DNA from: Lewinellaceae bacterium
GTDB lineage: Bacteria > Bacteroidota > Bacteroidia > Chitinophagales > Saprospiraceae
DNA length: 64,000 nucleotides
Direction: 5' to 3'
NCBI GenBank assembly: GCA_020636355.1
Contig: JACJYB010000006.1
Coordinates: forward strand, 248,001 to 312,000
Part shown: positions 53,676 to 63,965 of the stretch, one piece after another
How positions within the stretch are numbered: position 1 is the stretch's first letter
How the letters are laid out: each line of letters opens with the position of its first letter
Notes under the pieces: model-generated
Database searches by the model: none
Told to the model about the DNA's origin: nothing
The model's input: the letters and a program-made list of their open reading frames with translations, nothing else
Position numbers and translations under genes: made by a program

Positions 53676-53926
53676 CTTAAAGCATCCTGCTCATAATGAT
53701 CAAATGACGGAATGATGGCAAACAATTCATCGAGGGAATATCGCCTTCCTTTTGTTGTTTCAATGCCTACCTGCTCATCATCCATCCAGACACGCTGGAT
53801 AAATAAAGCATGCCACCGGTCCGGATCCGCAACAAATGCCAAATCCACCACCAGGCGCTTGACGGCAGAATATTCCAGATAATTGACAAAATCCGCTTCC
53901 GTGCGGTAGATGATTTTTTCGTCCAT
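53660..53926 (-). CDS. Hypothetical protein, 88 aa, coupled to the Rof-like gene
   Basis: A short soluble protein (MDEKIIYRTEADFVNYLEYS..., with VKRLVVDLAFVADPDRWHALFI and VGIETTKGRRYSLDEL). It has a strand-helix-strand appearance and no signal peptide; no family recognised. The stop lies 13 bp inside the Rof-like gene, so the two are probably one transcriptional unit. Because this part of the window is rich in frameshifts, the C-terminus (after about residue 76) could be artefactual. Confidence 0.5.
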   Translation of the reverse strand: MDEKIIYRTEADFVNYLEYSAVKRLVVDLAFVADPDRWHALFIQRVWMDDEQVGIETTKGRRYSLDELFAIIPSFDHYEQDALSCLCS

Positions 53927-53965
53927 TCCACAAAGATATTTGAATTTTAGGTGGATTGCTGCTAC

Positions 53966-54580
53966 TCAGATCCTCGGCATCACCCAATGCCATTTAATGG
54001 CTGCCAGGCGAATGAAAAAAGTGGCAGCAACACAAATCAACATGGCTGCATCCCGCGGTATAGCGGTTTGTAAAAGCAAGGTATAGGTCCCCGCTCCGGC
54101 CAGGCAGGCAGTGGCATAGATTTCCTGGCGAAAGATCAGCGGGATCTCGGCGGACAATACGTCTCTTAAAACACCACCAAATACGGCTGAGATGGTGCCC
54201 AGGACCATACAGATGGGCCAGCTCAGGCCTTGCTGTCGTGCCAGTTCATACCCCAGGATGGTAAATAGTCCAATGCCAATGGTGTCAAATAAGAAGATGG
54301 TGCGGTGCCAGCGGGTCGTGGCCTGACGGAAGAAAAAAGCCGTCAACATGCCGGCAGCAATGATCGGTAGATACCACGGATGTTTCAGCCATCCGACCGG
54401 CGTGTTACCGATCAGGATATCCCTCAGCGTTCCACCTCCCAGCGAAGTTACCAACGCGATGACTCCCCCTCCGAAAAGATCCAGCTTTTTGTTTTGCGCC
54501 GCTGCTGCTCCGGATAGAGCAAACACGAAAGTGCCGATGTAGTCGATGGCTAAAATGAAATAGGAAGATGCGCTTTCCAT
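53966..54580 (-). CDS. TRIC-type cation channel (UPF0126/YadS-like)
   Basis: About 204 residues with seven membrane segments. The duplicated TRIC signature is clear: ALSGAAAAQNKKLDLFGGGVIALVTSLGGGTLRDILIG in the first half and VLGTISAVFGGVLRDVLSAEIPLIF in the second, each carrying the Gly-rich break and R-D pair. Bacterial TRIC proteins form trimeric monovalent-cation channels. The ATG at 54580 is chosen over an in-frame start 11 codons upstream. The frame is unbroken, in contrast with its neighbours. Confidence 0.92.
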   Translation of the reverse strand: MESASSYFILAIDYIGTFVFALSGAAAAQNKKLDLFGGGVIALVTSLGGGTLRDILIGNTPVGWLKHPWYLPIIAAGMLTAFFFRQATTRWHRTIFLFDTIGIGLFTILGYELARQQGLSWPICMVLGTISAVFGGVLRDVLSAEIPLIFRQEIYATACLAGAGTYTLLLQTAIPRDAAMLICVAATFFIRLAAIKWHWVMPRI

Positions 54581-54754
54581 GCCGCCAAGATAAGCACTTA
54601 CCCGCACAAGCAATCCGTAGGATTTTTGACGTCATTTGAATAAAAAAATCACCCTTTCGGATGATTTTACACCTGATTTTCCCCGCTTATTTTTGCTGCC
54701 AACCTTCAATTACGGACATCTCTTGATTATTGTTCATCTCGTAAAATCAAACAG

Positions 54755-57700
54755 ATGTTTAAATCTTTTACTGCTATTTTAATCCTGGGCGGTGTGCTTG
54801 GGATGGCCTGTCCCGCTTTTGGCCAAACCGGCGACCCCTGCAAGGATGGCATCCAAACCTCCGCACTGCAGACCACCAATATCGGTTACAACAAGGCCGA
54901 ATTGGTTTGCAATGTCACAGCAGACATTATTATTTCTGCATCCGGGAATCCGGAACGGCAACCTGGCAGGAATATGCTACCCTGGATGGAGGTCCGGGCG
55001 CGTCCATCAATATAAACACGCTGGACCAGGGCACACCTTACGAATGGCAAGTCCTCGTCGGCATTGGTGATTTGACACCAGGAGGTAAAAATTGCCTATC
55101 TCCGTATTCCGCTCTGAAGACATTCACCACCTATCTTGTAATCCTCCGATCGGCAGTAACATCAAAGTGGATGTACCGACCACCACAGCACAGCCCATCA
55201 AATTTTCCTACCTCACCAATGCGAAGTGGACTTCGAATTCAGATATAAAACCAGCACCCAGTCCAATTATACGATTACCGGCTGGCTCGAGACACCGGAA
55301 TATTTGCTGCATCGTGGACCTATGCCACGACCTACCAGGTTTCATTCCGGATCAAATGCGGGTTGGTGGAAGTCTCCGGCTGGAAGTGACTGGTCAGATG
55401 ATCAGGTCTTTTCCACTCGGTATCTCCTGACTGCGATACACGCCGGCGTCCCAGCTTTTCAGCCAGGTCAGCCAGTTATACTTCAGTATTGCTAACCACT
55501 TCCGTTGCTTCCGTAGATTACACCTTTTCACGGAATAAAAGGATCGGGGAGCTTCAAGTCCATTCCGAACTTTTCGAATAATACCTTATACCTTGAATCA
55601 CTTGAACCGGGTACAGATTACGATTGGCTGGTCATAACAAGGTGTACGCCCGCGCAATATGTCTGGTCTGAATCGCAACGTTTTCGATACTGGCCTGCAC
55701 CGGCTTCTCGGCGTCCGAATTAGCGGTCACCAACCGGGCTGAAGAATCGCTCTAGCGGTCATTAATTCCGTCTCCACCGGGGAAGCTTACCAGTGGCGCA
55801 TCCGCCAGCCTGGCACGCGACCTGGGAAGAACTGCCGGCGACCACTGCAACCACGCAAGTGTTTAATGGCCTGAAAGCCGGTAAAACCTATGAGCTGGCA
55901 TGCCGGGTCTATTGCGATGCATCCAACGCAATTTTCAGCGACTGGTCAGATCCCATTACGACCATGACGCTGGCGGGCTGCCCCATGCCGACGATCCAGG
56001 ACTTCGAAGTTGTTGAAGAAGGTTATACCAAAGCCCTGGTCCGCTCCAGGATCCAGCTGATGCGATACATGTTTCAGTATGCACGTTCTTCCTTTCTGGG
56101 GTTATATTCCTACCGATGAACTATCCGATCCATCCATTGAATTGGTGCGCCTCGCCATGGATGACGAATACCTCCTGCAAATGCGGGTGAAGTGCGGTAA
56201 CCAATGGAGTCCCTGGTCTCGTGATCTGAAATTTCACACCAAAGCATGCGGCGAACTGTTTCCTTCTAACTTGTCCGCCACCGCTCCAGCATCCGGAACC
56301 CTGCAGTTTCAGTCAACCAGAATGGAAACTACAACAGCTCTCGAATGGAAATACAGTCAGTAGTTGTCCAACCGACGGAGTCATTGGTAGAAACCAGAAA
56401 ACCGATGGTGACGGTGACTGGCCTCATAACCGGATCCGCTTACTTTTGGTCTGTTCGTGCCAGCTGTCCCGGAACAATTGGATGAAATCCCTGGACAGAA
56501 CTGGGTTTCCGGTCCTAGTACCGTCACCCTCTGCGATCCGGCCCGTCCTTCCGACCTCTACGCCGAAATGGTTACCCAAACCTCTGCACGGCTGAATTGC
56601 TCCCTACCCCTGACTTCTGTATTTGAATATCAATACCGCCAGGCCGGCAGCAATACCTGGCTTGATGCACCTTCCTCCCCGGTTACTTTTACTGACATTT
56701 CCGGTCTGGATCCGCACCGAGTAAATGAATTTCGCTATTTTTGACTGTATAGATAGCCAGAGCGATTGTCAGCATCCAGACATTTCTTACCCCAAAACCG
56801 GAAGATCCCTGTAATCCACCATCCATTCAGCAACTTCGGGCTGATCCCGTCAGCACAAACATGGCCAGGTATCCCTGTCACAGTTCAGGCGGATGCCTAT
56901 ACCTTCCGGTACAAACGGCTCACCAATCCGACCTGGAACACGCAGGCAACGATTTCAACCCCCAGTGACCTGCTGACCAATCTTTTGGAGGATGAAGAAT
57001 ACGAGGTCCAGTGCCAGCTTACCTGTGGAAATACGAACAGTGCCTGGTCCCTATCCTATTATTTTCGCACCGAGGCAGGACCCTGTGCTGAACCATTGCT
57101 GTCAGACTTACAGGTTTTGAATTCCGGCGACTCGGCCGTACGGGTCAATGCCACTTCTATGCGGAAGGTTACCAATACCGCATCCGCTGTTCAGACGATT
57201 TTATCTGGCAATACTTTCCGGGAGATGAGGAAGGCATTGGCCTTGACCAGCGGTCTCCATGCCAATACGGAATACCATCCAATGCCGCGTGTCTTGTGCC
57301 CGGCGGATTCAGCGCCTGGAGCCCGGAGTTGAAATTCCGGACGCTGGAAGCTATCAGGCCCGAGGAGAAAGAAACCTCCGGTACTGGTCGACCCTGCAGC
57401 ACTCCGGATACCAGCCAGATGCAGGTGGTACGCATAGGACCTGATTATGCCACCATCCACACCACCTACTTTTCCGAAAAAGGATTTCAATTCCGCTTCC
57501 GGCGGATGGAGGACAATACCTGGAATGTCCGGCCGGCCATCAAATCCCCGGATATGACGGCAACTCCTCTTAGTCCGGGTACCACCTATTATGTGTCTAT
57601 GCGCGCAGGTTGCATGCAGGGGATTTCCGATTGGTCTGAAGCCCTTCCTTCTTCCACCACCACTGCGTGTAGCGGTTCCAACGCCTGATGACCTCGAGGT

Positions 57701-58200
57701 TATCGCTGAAGGCACCAATGCAAAGATCACTTGTAATTCCTGGAAGGAGTCGCCGAATACCAATACCGCTTTTCCTGCAGAACGATTCAAGCTGGATGCG
57801 CATGAATGCTCAGACAACAGCTACCATTGAACTTAAGAACCTGCCTTCCGATACCTCCATCGTATTTCAGGTACGGGTATCCTGTGGTGAGACGATCAGT
57901 GATTGGTCCGAATCCGTCACCTTCATCACTGGAAGTACTACGGCTCTTTCCCGATTCGAAAACGATACATGGCAGGTAAACCCCAATCCCGGTCGCTGGA
58001 AGTATCCGGATTGATCTGCGGGCATCCTGGGTCCGGTACAGTTATCCTGGTACCGAATAGACGGAAGTCTTATCCAACAGGAAATTGTGGCTGGGGGACA
58101 GCATCACACTTTGCGAACACCTTCATCACCTGGCATTTACCTCTTGCATCTGTTGACGCCAACTCCATCAGGGCGTCAAGCGCATCGTGATCCCATTGAT
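54755..58200 (+). pseudogene. Secreted multi-FN3 protein with T9SS type A sorting end, many frameshifts
   Basis: The 5' end is a good signal peptide (MFKSFTAILILGGVLGMACP) and a Cys-rich linker. Then fragments of fibronectin-type-III-like repeats appear in all three frames, each with the same grammar of an aromatic-rich 'F-R-x-x-x-W' strand and a 'C-G-x-x-x-S-x-W-S' ending: YEWQVLVG at 55 kb, KTYELACRVYCDASNAIFSDWSD (55.9 kb), EYEVQCQLTCGNTNSAWSL (57.0 kb), FQVRVSCGETISDWSE (57.9 kb). Near 58.0 kb WQVNPNPG and later IYLLHLL mark a T9SS type A sorting domain. The intact product would be roughly 1100 residues. At least ten frame changes occur; the sense of the protein is otherwise retained throughout, which points to indels rather than ancient decay. 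Confidence 0.75.
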
Positions 58201-58266
58201 GCTGCAATATTCTGGCTTAAACAGCCAGACTGTTTACCGATTATTTCACAACCCTTAACCCATCAG

Positions 58267-58293
58267 GCCGGCACGCACAATGCCGGCTTTTTT
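58267..58293 (+). terminator. Rho-independent terminator after the FN3 gene
   Basis: GCCGGCA (58267-58273) pairs perfectly with TGCCGGC (58281-58287) around a 7-base loop, followed by T6. The position, about 65 bp after the probable stop, fits the end of the FN3 transcript. Confidence 0.85.
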
Positions 58294-58800
58294 ATTGAAA
58301 GGGAAGCAATCATCTTGCAGTGGATTGAAATGCTAAAGGATCGGCTATGACGGAGCCTCGCGGACAGGGTGTCGACCACCTGGACCGTATTGATTACGGC
58401 TGGCTGGTTAGTCATCTGGAACCCGGCCATGATCAAGCCGGAAACGCCCCCTAACAGGAATAAAAGGTGTCCGATTTTGGGCCAGATAAAAGGTGTCGAT
58501 GACTTCATACCAAACATTAATTTCTACACAAACAAAGTCTAACTGTCATCCTACCATCAACAAATCTGAATACCAGTACCAGAAAATACCGGATTGAATA
58601 AGTGGTCTGGTAACTTAATTTAGTGTCCACAAAAGTTGCCATTCTAAATCAAATCCTATTGAGCACTTTACATTTAAAATTCAACATTGCTTCTACCTCC
58701 TCTCCGGAGAAAATCACCTATGTCCGTAAAGTCTTTATTCCTCTGCGCAAAACTGTGGGTACTCGTGGATTACTCACTCAAAATCTCCTAACTTAGTTTC
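58294..58800. other. Gene-poor interval of 0.5 kb
   Basis: No convincing gene. A minus-strand open stretch near 58517 begins with a hydrophobic leader (HLLFLLGGVSGLIMAGFQM) but runs into the FN3 terminator, so it is at most a fragment. The right part (58640-58800) should carry the promoter of the gene starting at 58801. Confidence 0.5.
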
Positions 58801-61483
58801 ATGCAATTGCCGAACCGGATATTTTTGCTATTCTCATCGCGTTGACCTGGTCAGTACCAGCAGCAGCCTCCGGTGGACTTTGCCACCCAGGTCAAGCTTC
58901 CATTTTGAATAAAGGAATGCATCATCTGCCACGGTGAGGTCAAAAAACAAGGCAATTTCAGCGTGCTCTTTTCGGGGAGGAGGCTCTTGGCCAGCTAAAT
59001 CCGGGGCCTACGGCATGGTCGTTCCAGGCATCCTGAGTCCAGTGAAATGATCCTCCGGCTGGACCTCAACAGATCCCGAAGAACGCATGCCCTACGAACA
59101 CGATGCCCCGCCACAGGAACAAATCGGTTGCTTACGCGCTGATTAGGAAGGAGCACAATGGGTGAACATTGGGCATCAATCCATCCGGGAAGTAACCCTC
59201 GCCAATGGCTTCTGACGATTGGGTTACGAACGATATCGATAAATTTATTCTCAGGTCAGCCAAAGAACAAGGCTGCAGGTGTCTCCTCAGGCCGATCCGG
59301 CCACCCAGGCGCGCTGGTGAGCCTGGACCTGATCGCTATCCTGATGAAGGACCAGCCACCGTTCGCTACCTGGCCGATCCTTCCGGAAGCCAATTACCAG
59401 GCGATGGTTGACTCTCACTTCGTCACCCCATTACGGTGAAAAATGGACCATGTGCCGGACCTCGCTCGTTATGCCGATACCAGGCTACGAACGCGATGAC
59501 TCGCGCGACATCTGCGCTACCGCGACTGGCTCATCCGCATTTAACGCGGACAAGCCGTACGATCAATTCATCACCGAACAAATCGCCGGCGATCTCCTTC
59601 CTCATCCATCCGAAGATCAGTACATCGCCACGGCTTTTCATCGCAATACCATGACTAATGACGAAGGGAGGCACTGACAATGAAGAATTTCGCGTCGCTG
59701 CCGTCCTGGACCGGGTCAACACCACCTGGGAAGCCTTGCTGGGCACCACCTTCGCTTGTGTACAATGCCACAGCCATCCCTACGACCCCTTCCGCCACGA
59801 AGACTATTACCGCTTCATGGCCTTCTTCAATGATACCCGCGATGAAGATACCTATGACGATTATCCCCGCTTACGGCATTTTGACAGCCTGCAGACGGCG
59901 CAATACCAGCAATTGAACCAATGGATGGATACGTATCAAAACCAAAAACAAGCTATTGACCACTTCATTCAAGCACCTGGCAACCCGCCTACAATTCATT
60001 TGCGTTGCGATGATTTTAGCAACCAGAGCTCTCCGATACCAAATGGCTGGCCATGCGCAATCACAGCAGCGCCCGGCTCTCCCATGTTTACTTGCACAAT
60101 AACGAAAACCTCGTCTTGCGGGTGGTATTACATCGTCCTGGCGGAATCTGGCGCATTCATCTGGACCAACCAGACGGGCCGGTGATCGGTACGCTAAATC
60201 TCAATGCCTTCCAGGGCAAAACGAGGCTGGATCATTCATGAGATGCCCATAATGCCGGTGGAAGCTGTCATCCGATCTTTACTTCACCTACGATAATGCA
60301 TCACTGCAAGATCCGCTGGCAACCGGTGTGCGCTTTGACTGGTTTTATTTCACCAATGCCTTCCGGGTAATCACCAGCCTGGCTATCAGGAGGCCAGGGA
60401 TGAATATTGGTCACTGGTCAATGCACCGATGGAGACTACACCCATCCTGATGGATAATCCACCTCCCATGCCGCGTCACCCGCATTTTCGAACGCGGCAG
60501 CTGGCTGAGCCTCGGGATACGGTATCTCCGGGACCCGCATCATTGAATCCATTTCAGAAGGAGCGCCTGCCAACCGGTTGAGGCTCGCCCGGTGGATGAC
60601 CGACCCGGAAAATCCTGCTTGCCCGTACATTGGTCAACCCGGTTGTGGAACAACTTTTTGGCTTTGGCCTCGTCGAGACTTTGGAAGACCTGGGTAGTCG
60701 GGTGCCGTGCAGTCATCCCGCATTACTGGAGTACCTCTCCTGGCAATTCATCCACGACGATGCCTGGAGTATGAAAAAATTACTGCGTACGATCGTGCTT
60801 TCTTTACCTACCGGCAGGATTCACACATCAGCGAATCTCAGGCTGGCAGCCGATCCTAAGAACAAATACCTGGCTCGCGGTCCCCGTCTGCGTCTCACGG
60901 CAGAACAGATTCGCGATCAGGCACTGGCGCGGTGCGGAGTCCTAACCCGGAAATGTACGGTCCTCCGGTCATGCCTTACCAACCCGACGGCATCTGGAAC
61001 TCACCTTACAGCGGTCTGAAATGGAACAAAAGCAAAAACCAAGAACAATACCGCCGTGCCCTATACACCTATTGGAAAAGGACCGCTCCCTACCCTTCGA
61101 TGATTGCTTTTGACGGCGTAGGGCGTGAAGTGTGCTCGGCCAGACGCATCGTCACCAATACGCCCCTGCAGGCTCTGGTTACCCTAAACGATTCGGTGTA
61201 CCTGGACCTTTCCCGCAAACTGGCTGATCGGGCGGCGCAGAATGCCAGCCAGAAAGAAACTCAGGTAGCCAGTGCGTACACCATCATGACCGGGCAACCC
61301 ATCAGCCAGGCCAGTCTGACCGCATTGGTAGCGCTTTTCGAACAGGGTAAGGCCGCCTATGAACTCGACCCGGAGCTGACCCGGCACATGTGTGGAACGG
61401 TTGAACCCGATTCCGATTATGCCTCCTTGGTTCTGGTAGCCAACGCCATACTTAACCTTGATGAAGTCATCACTAAAAGCTGA
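58801..61483 (+). pseudogene. PSCyt1-DUF1549-DUF1553 (PSD1) protein gene, many frameshifts
   Basis: From ATG 58801 (MQLPNRIFLLFSS signal) the sense can be followed across frames. A planctomycete-type cytochrome c region has CIICHG with KKQGNFSVLF (58.9 kb) and PTAMV near 59.0 kb. DUF1549 (PSCyt2) fragments follow: DDWVTNDIDKFIL, VSLDLIG-like, KPYDQFITEQIAGDLLPHP, NDEGGTDNEEFRVAAVLDRVNTTWEALLGTTFACVQCHSHPYDP. DUF1553 (PSD1) comes at the end: TLVNPVVEQLFGFGLVETLEDLGSR, ADPKNKYLARGPRLRLTAEQIRDQAL, KRTAPYPSMIAFDGVGREVCSARRIVTNTPLQALVTLNDS. The intact protein would be about 890 residues. Family members are secreted, heme-binding proteins of unknown function, usually paired with DUF1501, as here. 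Confidence 0.8.
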
Positions 61484-61488
61484 TCCGG

Positions 61489-62973
61489 ATGTCCCATCGT
61501 AAACACAAACTCTTCCAGGAAGCACAGCACGCAGTGTTGATGCAGCGCACCCGGCGGACCTTTCTTCGTGATTCCATGCTGGGATTAGGAAGCCTGGCGC
61601 TGGGATCATACGCCTGGCTGCCATTCCGGAACAACGCCAAACTTGTTTGACCCCGCCAATCCGTTGGCGCCTAAATCTGCCTGCAATTTGCTGGCAAGCA
61701 AAATCGGTGATCTACCTGCATATGGCCGGAGCGCCCTCCCCAGCTGGAACTCTTTGACTCACAAACCCGGCTCTTTAAACTCGATGGTTGACTGTCCGCC
61801 CTCTTTCCTGGAGGGTAAGAAATTTGCCTTCATCCGCGGCGTACCTAAATGCTGGCTCTCCAGGCCAAATTCGCCCAATATGGAGAAAAGTGGGACCTGG
61901 CTCAGTGAAACCTTCCCCATCTGTCGAACACCGTGGACGATCTGGCCTTCCTGAAGGCGGTATCCACAGATCAGTTTAACCATGCTCCCGCTCAACTCCT
62001 GATGCAGACCGGTAGTGCCTGCCTGGGCCGCCCAGCATGGGATCCGGGTAACTTACGGACTCGGCACCGAAAACAGTGACCTGCCCGCCTTTGTGGTGCT
62101 GATATCGGTGGCAACAATCCCGATGCCGGCAAGTCCATCTGGGGTAGTGGCTACCTCTGCCTCGGTGTACCAGGGTGTACAGTGCCGCTCTGAAGGGAGA
62201 TCCGGTCTTATTTCTCGATAGACCCGATGGCACATAACCGCAGATCTGCGCAAAGCTTCCATCGAGGCCATCAACAAGGTCAATCAATCTTCCTTTGATG
62301 AATACGGCGATCCCGAGACATTAGCCGCATCTCCCCAGTACGAAATGGCCTACCGGATGCAGATATCGGTGCCGGAGGTCATGGACATCTCCAAAAGAAC
62401 CTGATACACATTCACACCATGTGGCACGGAGCCCGGTAAAGCGAGTTTTGCCAACAACGTGTTGCTCGCCCGCAAACTGGTGGAGAAAGGCGTTCGTTTT
62501 GTCCAGCTTTATGACTGGGGCTGGGACATGCACGGCACCGGAATGAACGAGTCCGTAGACTTTGGCCTCAAACGCAAATGCGAACTTACGGACCAGCCGG
62601 TGGCAGCCCTCCTGATGGATCTCAAACAACGCGGTTTACTCGATCAGACGCTGGTGGTCTGGGGCGGAAGTTTGGCCGCACCCCGATGGCCGAAAACCGG
62701 GAAGGCAAAGCCAATCCCTTCAAAGGCCGCGACCATCATGGCGACGCATTCACGATGTGGATGGCCGGCGGTGGCATCAAAGGCGGCTCATCCTATGGCG
62801 AAACCGACGAATTCGGCTACGAACCCATCGCCGGTAAAGTGAACCCGCACGATATCCAGGCGACCATACTGCGGTGCTGGGCTTCGACCATGAAAAGTTG
62901 ACCTATGACTCAGGGCCGGCCGTTCCGGTTGACGGATGTAGAAGGGAAGGTGATTGAGGCAGTGGTGGCCTGA
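61489..62973 (+). pseudogene. Second DUF1501 gene, frameshifted
   Basis: The ATG at 61489, five bases after the DUF1553 stop, opens MSHRKHKLFQEAQHAV and a Tat-like RRTFLRDSMLGLGSLALGSY leader. The family blocks then come in different frames: HMAGAPSQLELFD-type sense near 61.7 kb, KFAFIRGVPK, VRFVQLYDWGWDMHGTG, TLVVWGG then FGRTPMAENREGKANPFKGRDHH, FTMWMAGGGIKGGSSYGETDEFGYEP and KVNPHDIQATIL. The last codons (RPFRLTDVEGKVIEAVVA, stop 62971-62973) are in frame 1 again. At least six shifts. It belongs to the longer, planctomycete-like DUF1501 branch, distinct from the intact DUF1501 at 23342. Confidence 0.8.
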
Positions 62974-62989
62974 TAAATCGATATTAAGA

Positions 62990-63041
62990 TGTACGGAACT
63001 TGTACGTAGCATGTTTGTTATGTACGTAATTATTCCGTACA
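62990..63041. promoter_or_regulatory. Palindromic operator/promoter of the TacAT-type toxin-antitoxin module
   Basis: TGTACGGAA (62990-62998) and TTCCGTACA (63033-63041) are perfect inverted repeats. Between them lie TGTACGTA (63001-63008) and TGTACGTAA (63021-63029), giving four TGTACG-type sites in 52 bp, 22 bp before the antitoxin ATG. RHH antitoxins bind such repeated short palindromes for autorepression. Confidence 0.7.
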
Positions 63042-63062
63042 TTTAATTAAAATTACCTGGAA

Positions 63063-63356
63063 ATGGATGCTCTTACAAAGAAAAAAGGTGATAGCAGGGT
63101 CGAAATTAGAGTCAGTTCTGATGATAAGGAACTCTATGAGTATGCAAAATCCTTGATGGGTTTTACATCTTTTTCTGAGTTTGTCCGGCATATCTTAACA
63201 AAAGAATCAAAGGCAATCATAGAGGAAAAAAATAGGATCCTTGCATCTGAACGGGACAAAGCAATATTCTTTAAAGCTTTAATGGGCAATGAAGAACAAC
63301 CAAATGATGCCCTCCTGGAAGCTATAAAATATCATGATGCTTTAATAAACCCTTAA
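63063..63356 (+). CDS. DUF1778 ribbon-helix-helix antitoxin (TacA-like)
   Basis: A 97-residue antitoxin. The N-terminal half is a DUF1778/RHH DNA-binding fold: DSRVEIRVSSDDKELYEYAKSLMGFTSFSEFVRHIL. The charged helical C-terminal half (EEKNRILASERDKAIFFKALMG) would wrap the toxin. It is followed after 2 bp by a GNAT toxin gene, the classical TacA-TacT order, in which the toxin acetylates aminoacyl-tRNA. An operator-like palindrome cluster lies just upstream. Complete and in frame. Confidence 0.9.
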   Translation: MDALTKKKGDSRVEIRVSSDDKELYEYAKSLMGFTSFSEFVRHILTKESKAIIEEKNRILASERDKAIFFKALMGNEEQPNDALLEAIKYHDALINP

Positions 63357-63358
63357 TT

Positions 63359-63864
63359 TTGAAGATTCTACCCTATAGCCCTCAATTTATCAGGGACAAG
63401 TTCGACTGTGGCAAATCATCGTTGAATAATTACATTCTAAGAAATGTCACAAAAGATGTAAAAGCAGGAGCTTGTACCTGCTTTGTCATCATTAATGACA
63501 ATAAGGAAGTCATTGGCTACTATACCTTATCCACTGAAAGCATCCCAAAATCAGATGCCCCGCTTGAATATCAAAAGAAGATAAATTATCCTTACCTACC
63601 AGTCATTCTATTAGGCCGGTTAGCTGTTGATAAAATGAGTTTGGTAATGGTTACGGTAAATTAATGTTGATCAATGCATTAAAGCAGAGCCTGGATGTAG
63701 CCAAAAATCAAATAGGTGCCGTAGCGGTAGTTGTAGATCCAATTGACGGAGAGGCAGTTGCATTCTACACGAAATATGGATTCACTTTACTCCCAAACAG
63801 TGGAAGAATGTTTATGACCATGAACAAAATTGAAACTGCTTTTCATCAAAGAAAAACAGAATAA
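63359..63864 (+). pseudogene. GNAT-family toxin (TacT-like), single-base frameshift
   Basis: The TTG at 63359 starts the GNAT fold: MKILPYSPQFIRDKFDCGKSSLNNYILRN, TCFVIINDNKEVIGYYTLS, YLPVILLGRLAVDK. At the A-run near 63636 one base is missing: adding one A restores NEFGNGYGKLML, the acetyl-CoA-binding Q/RxxGxG/A loop, and joins the frame that carries LINALKQSLDVAKNQIGAVAVVVDP and AVAFYTKYGFTLLPNSGRMFM. The repaired protein of about 168 residues has the length of TacT toxins, which block translation by acetylating aminoacyl-tRNA. Whether the shift is real (silenced toxin) or an error in a homopolymer cannot be told here. Confidence 0.82.
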
Positions 63865-63965
63865 AAGATAAAATCACAACATTGACCATGGATAACTTTC
63901 GTATTTACCGGATGAAAGTTTCGGCATTTATCAACCGGCCACGGACAGCATTAAAAAGATAACCC

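Noticed and set aside
58263..58517. Minus-strand 84-codon open frame with a hydrophobic leader
   Set aside because: Its 3' half runs through the FN3 terminator and T-run, and no homologous pattern is seen; at most a fragment.
63888..63962. 24-codon open frame before the last gene
   Set aside because: Too short, no family pattern, lies directly upstream of a better-supported start.
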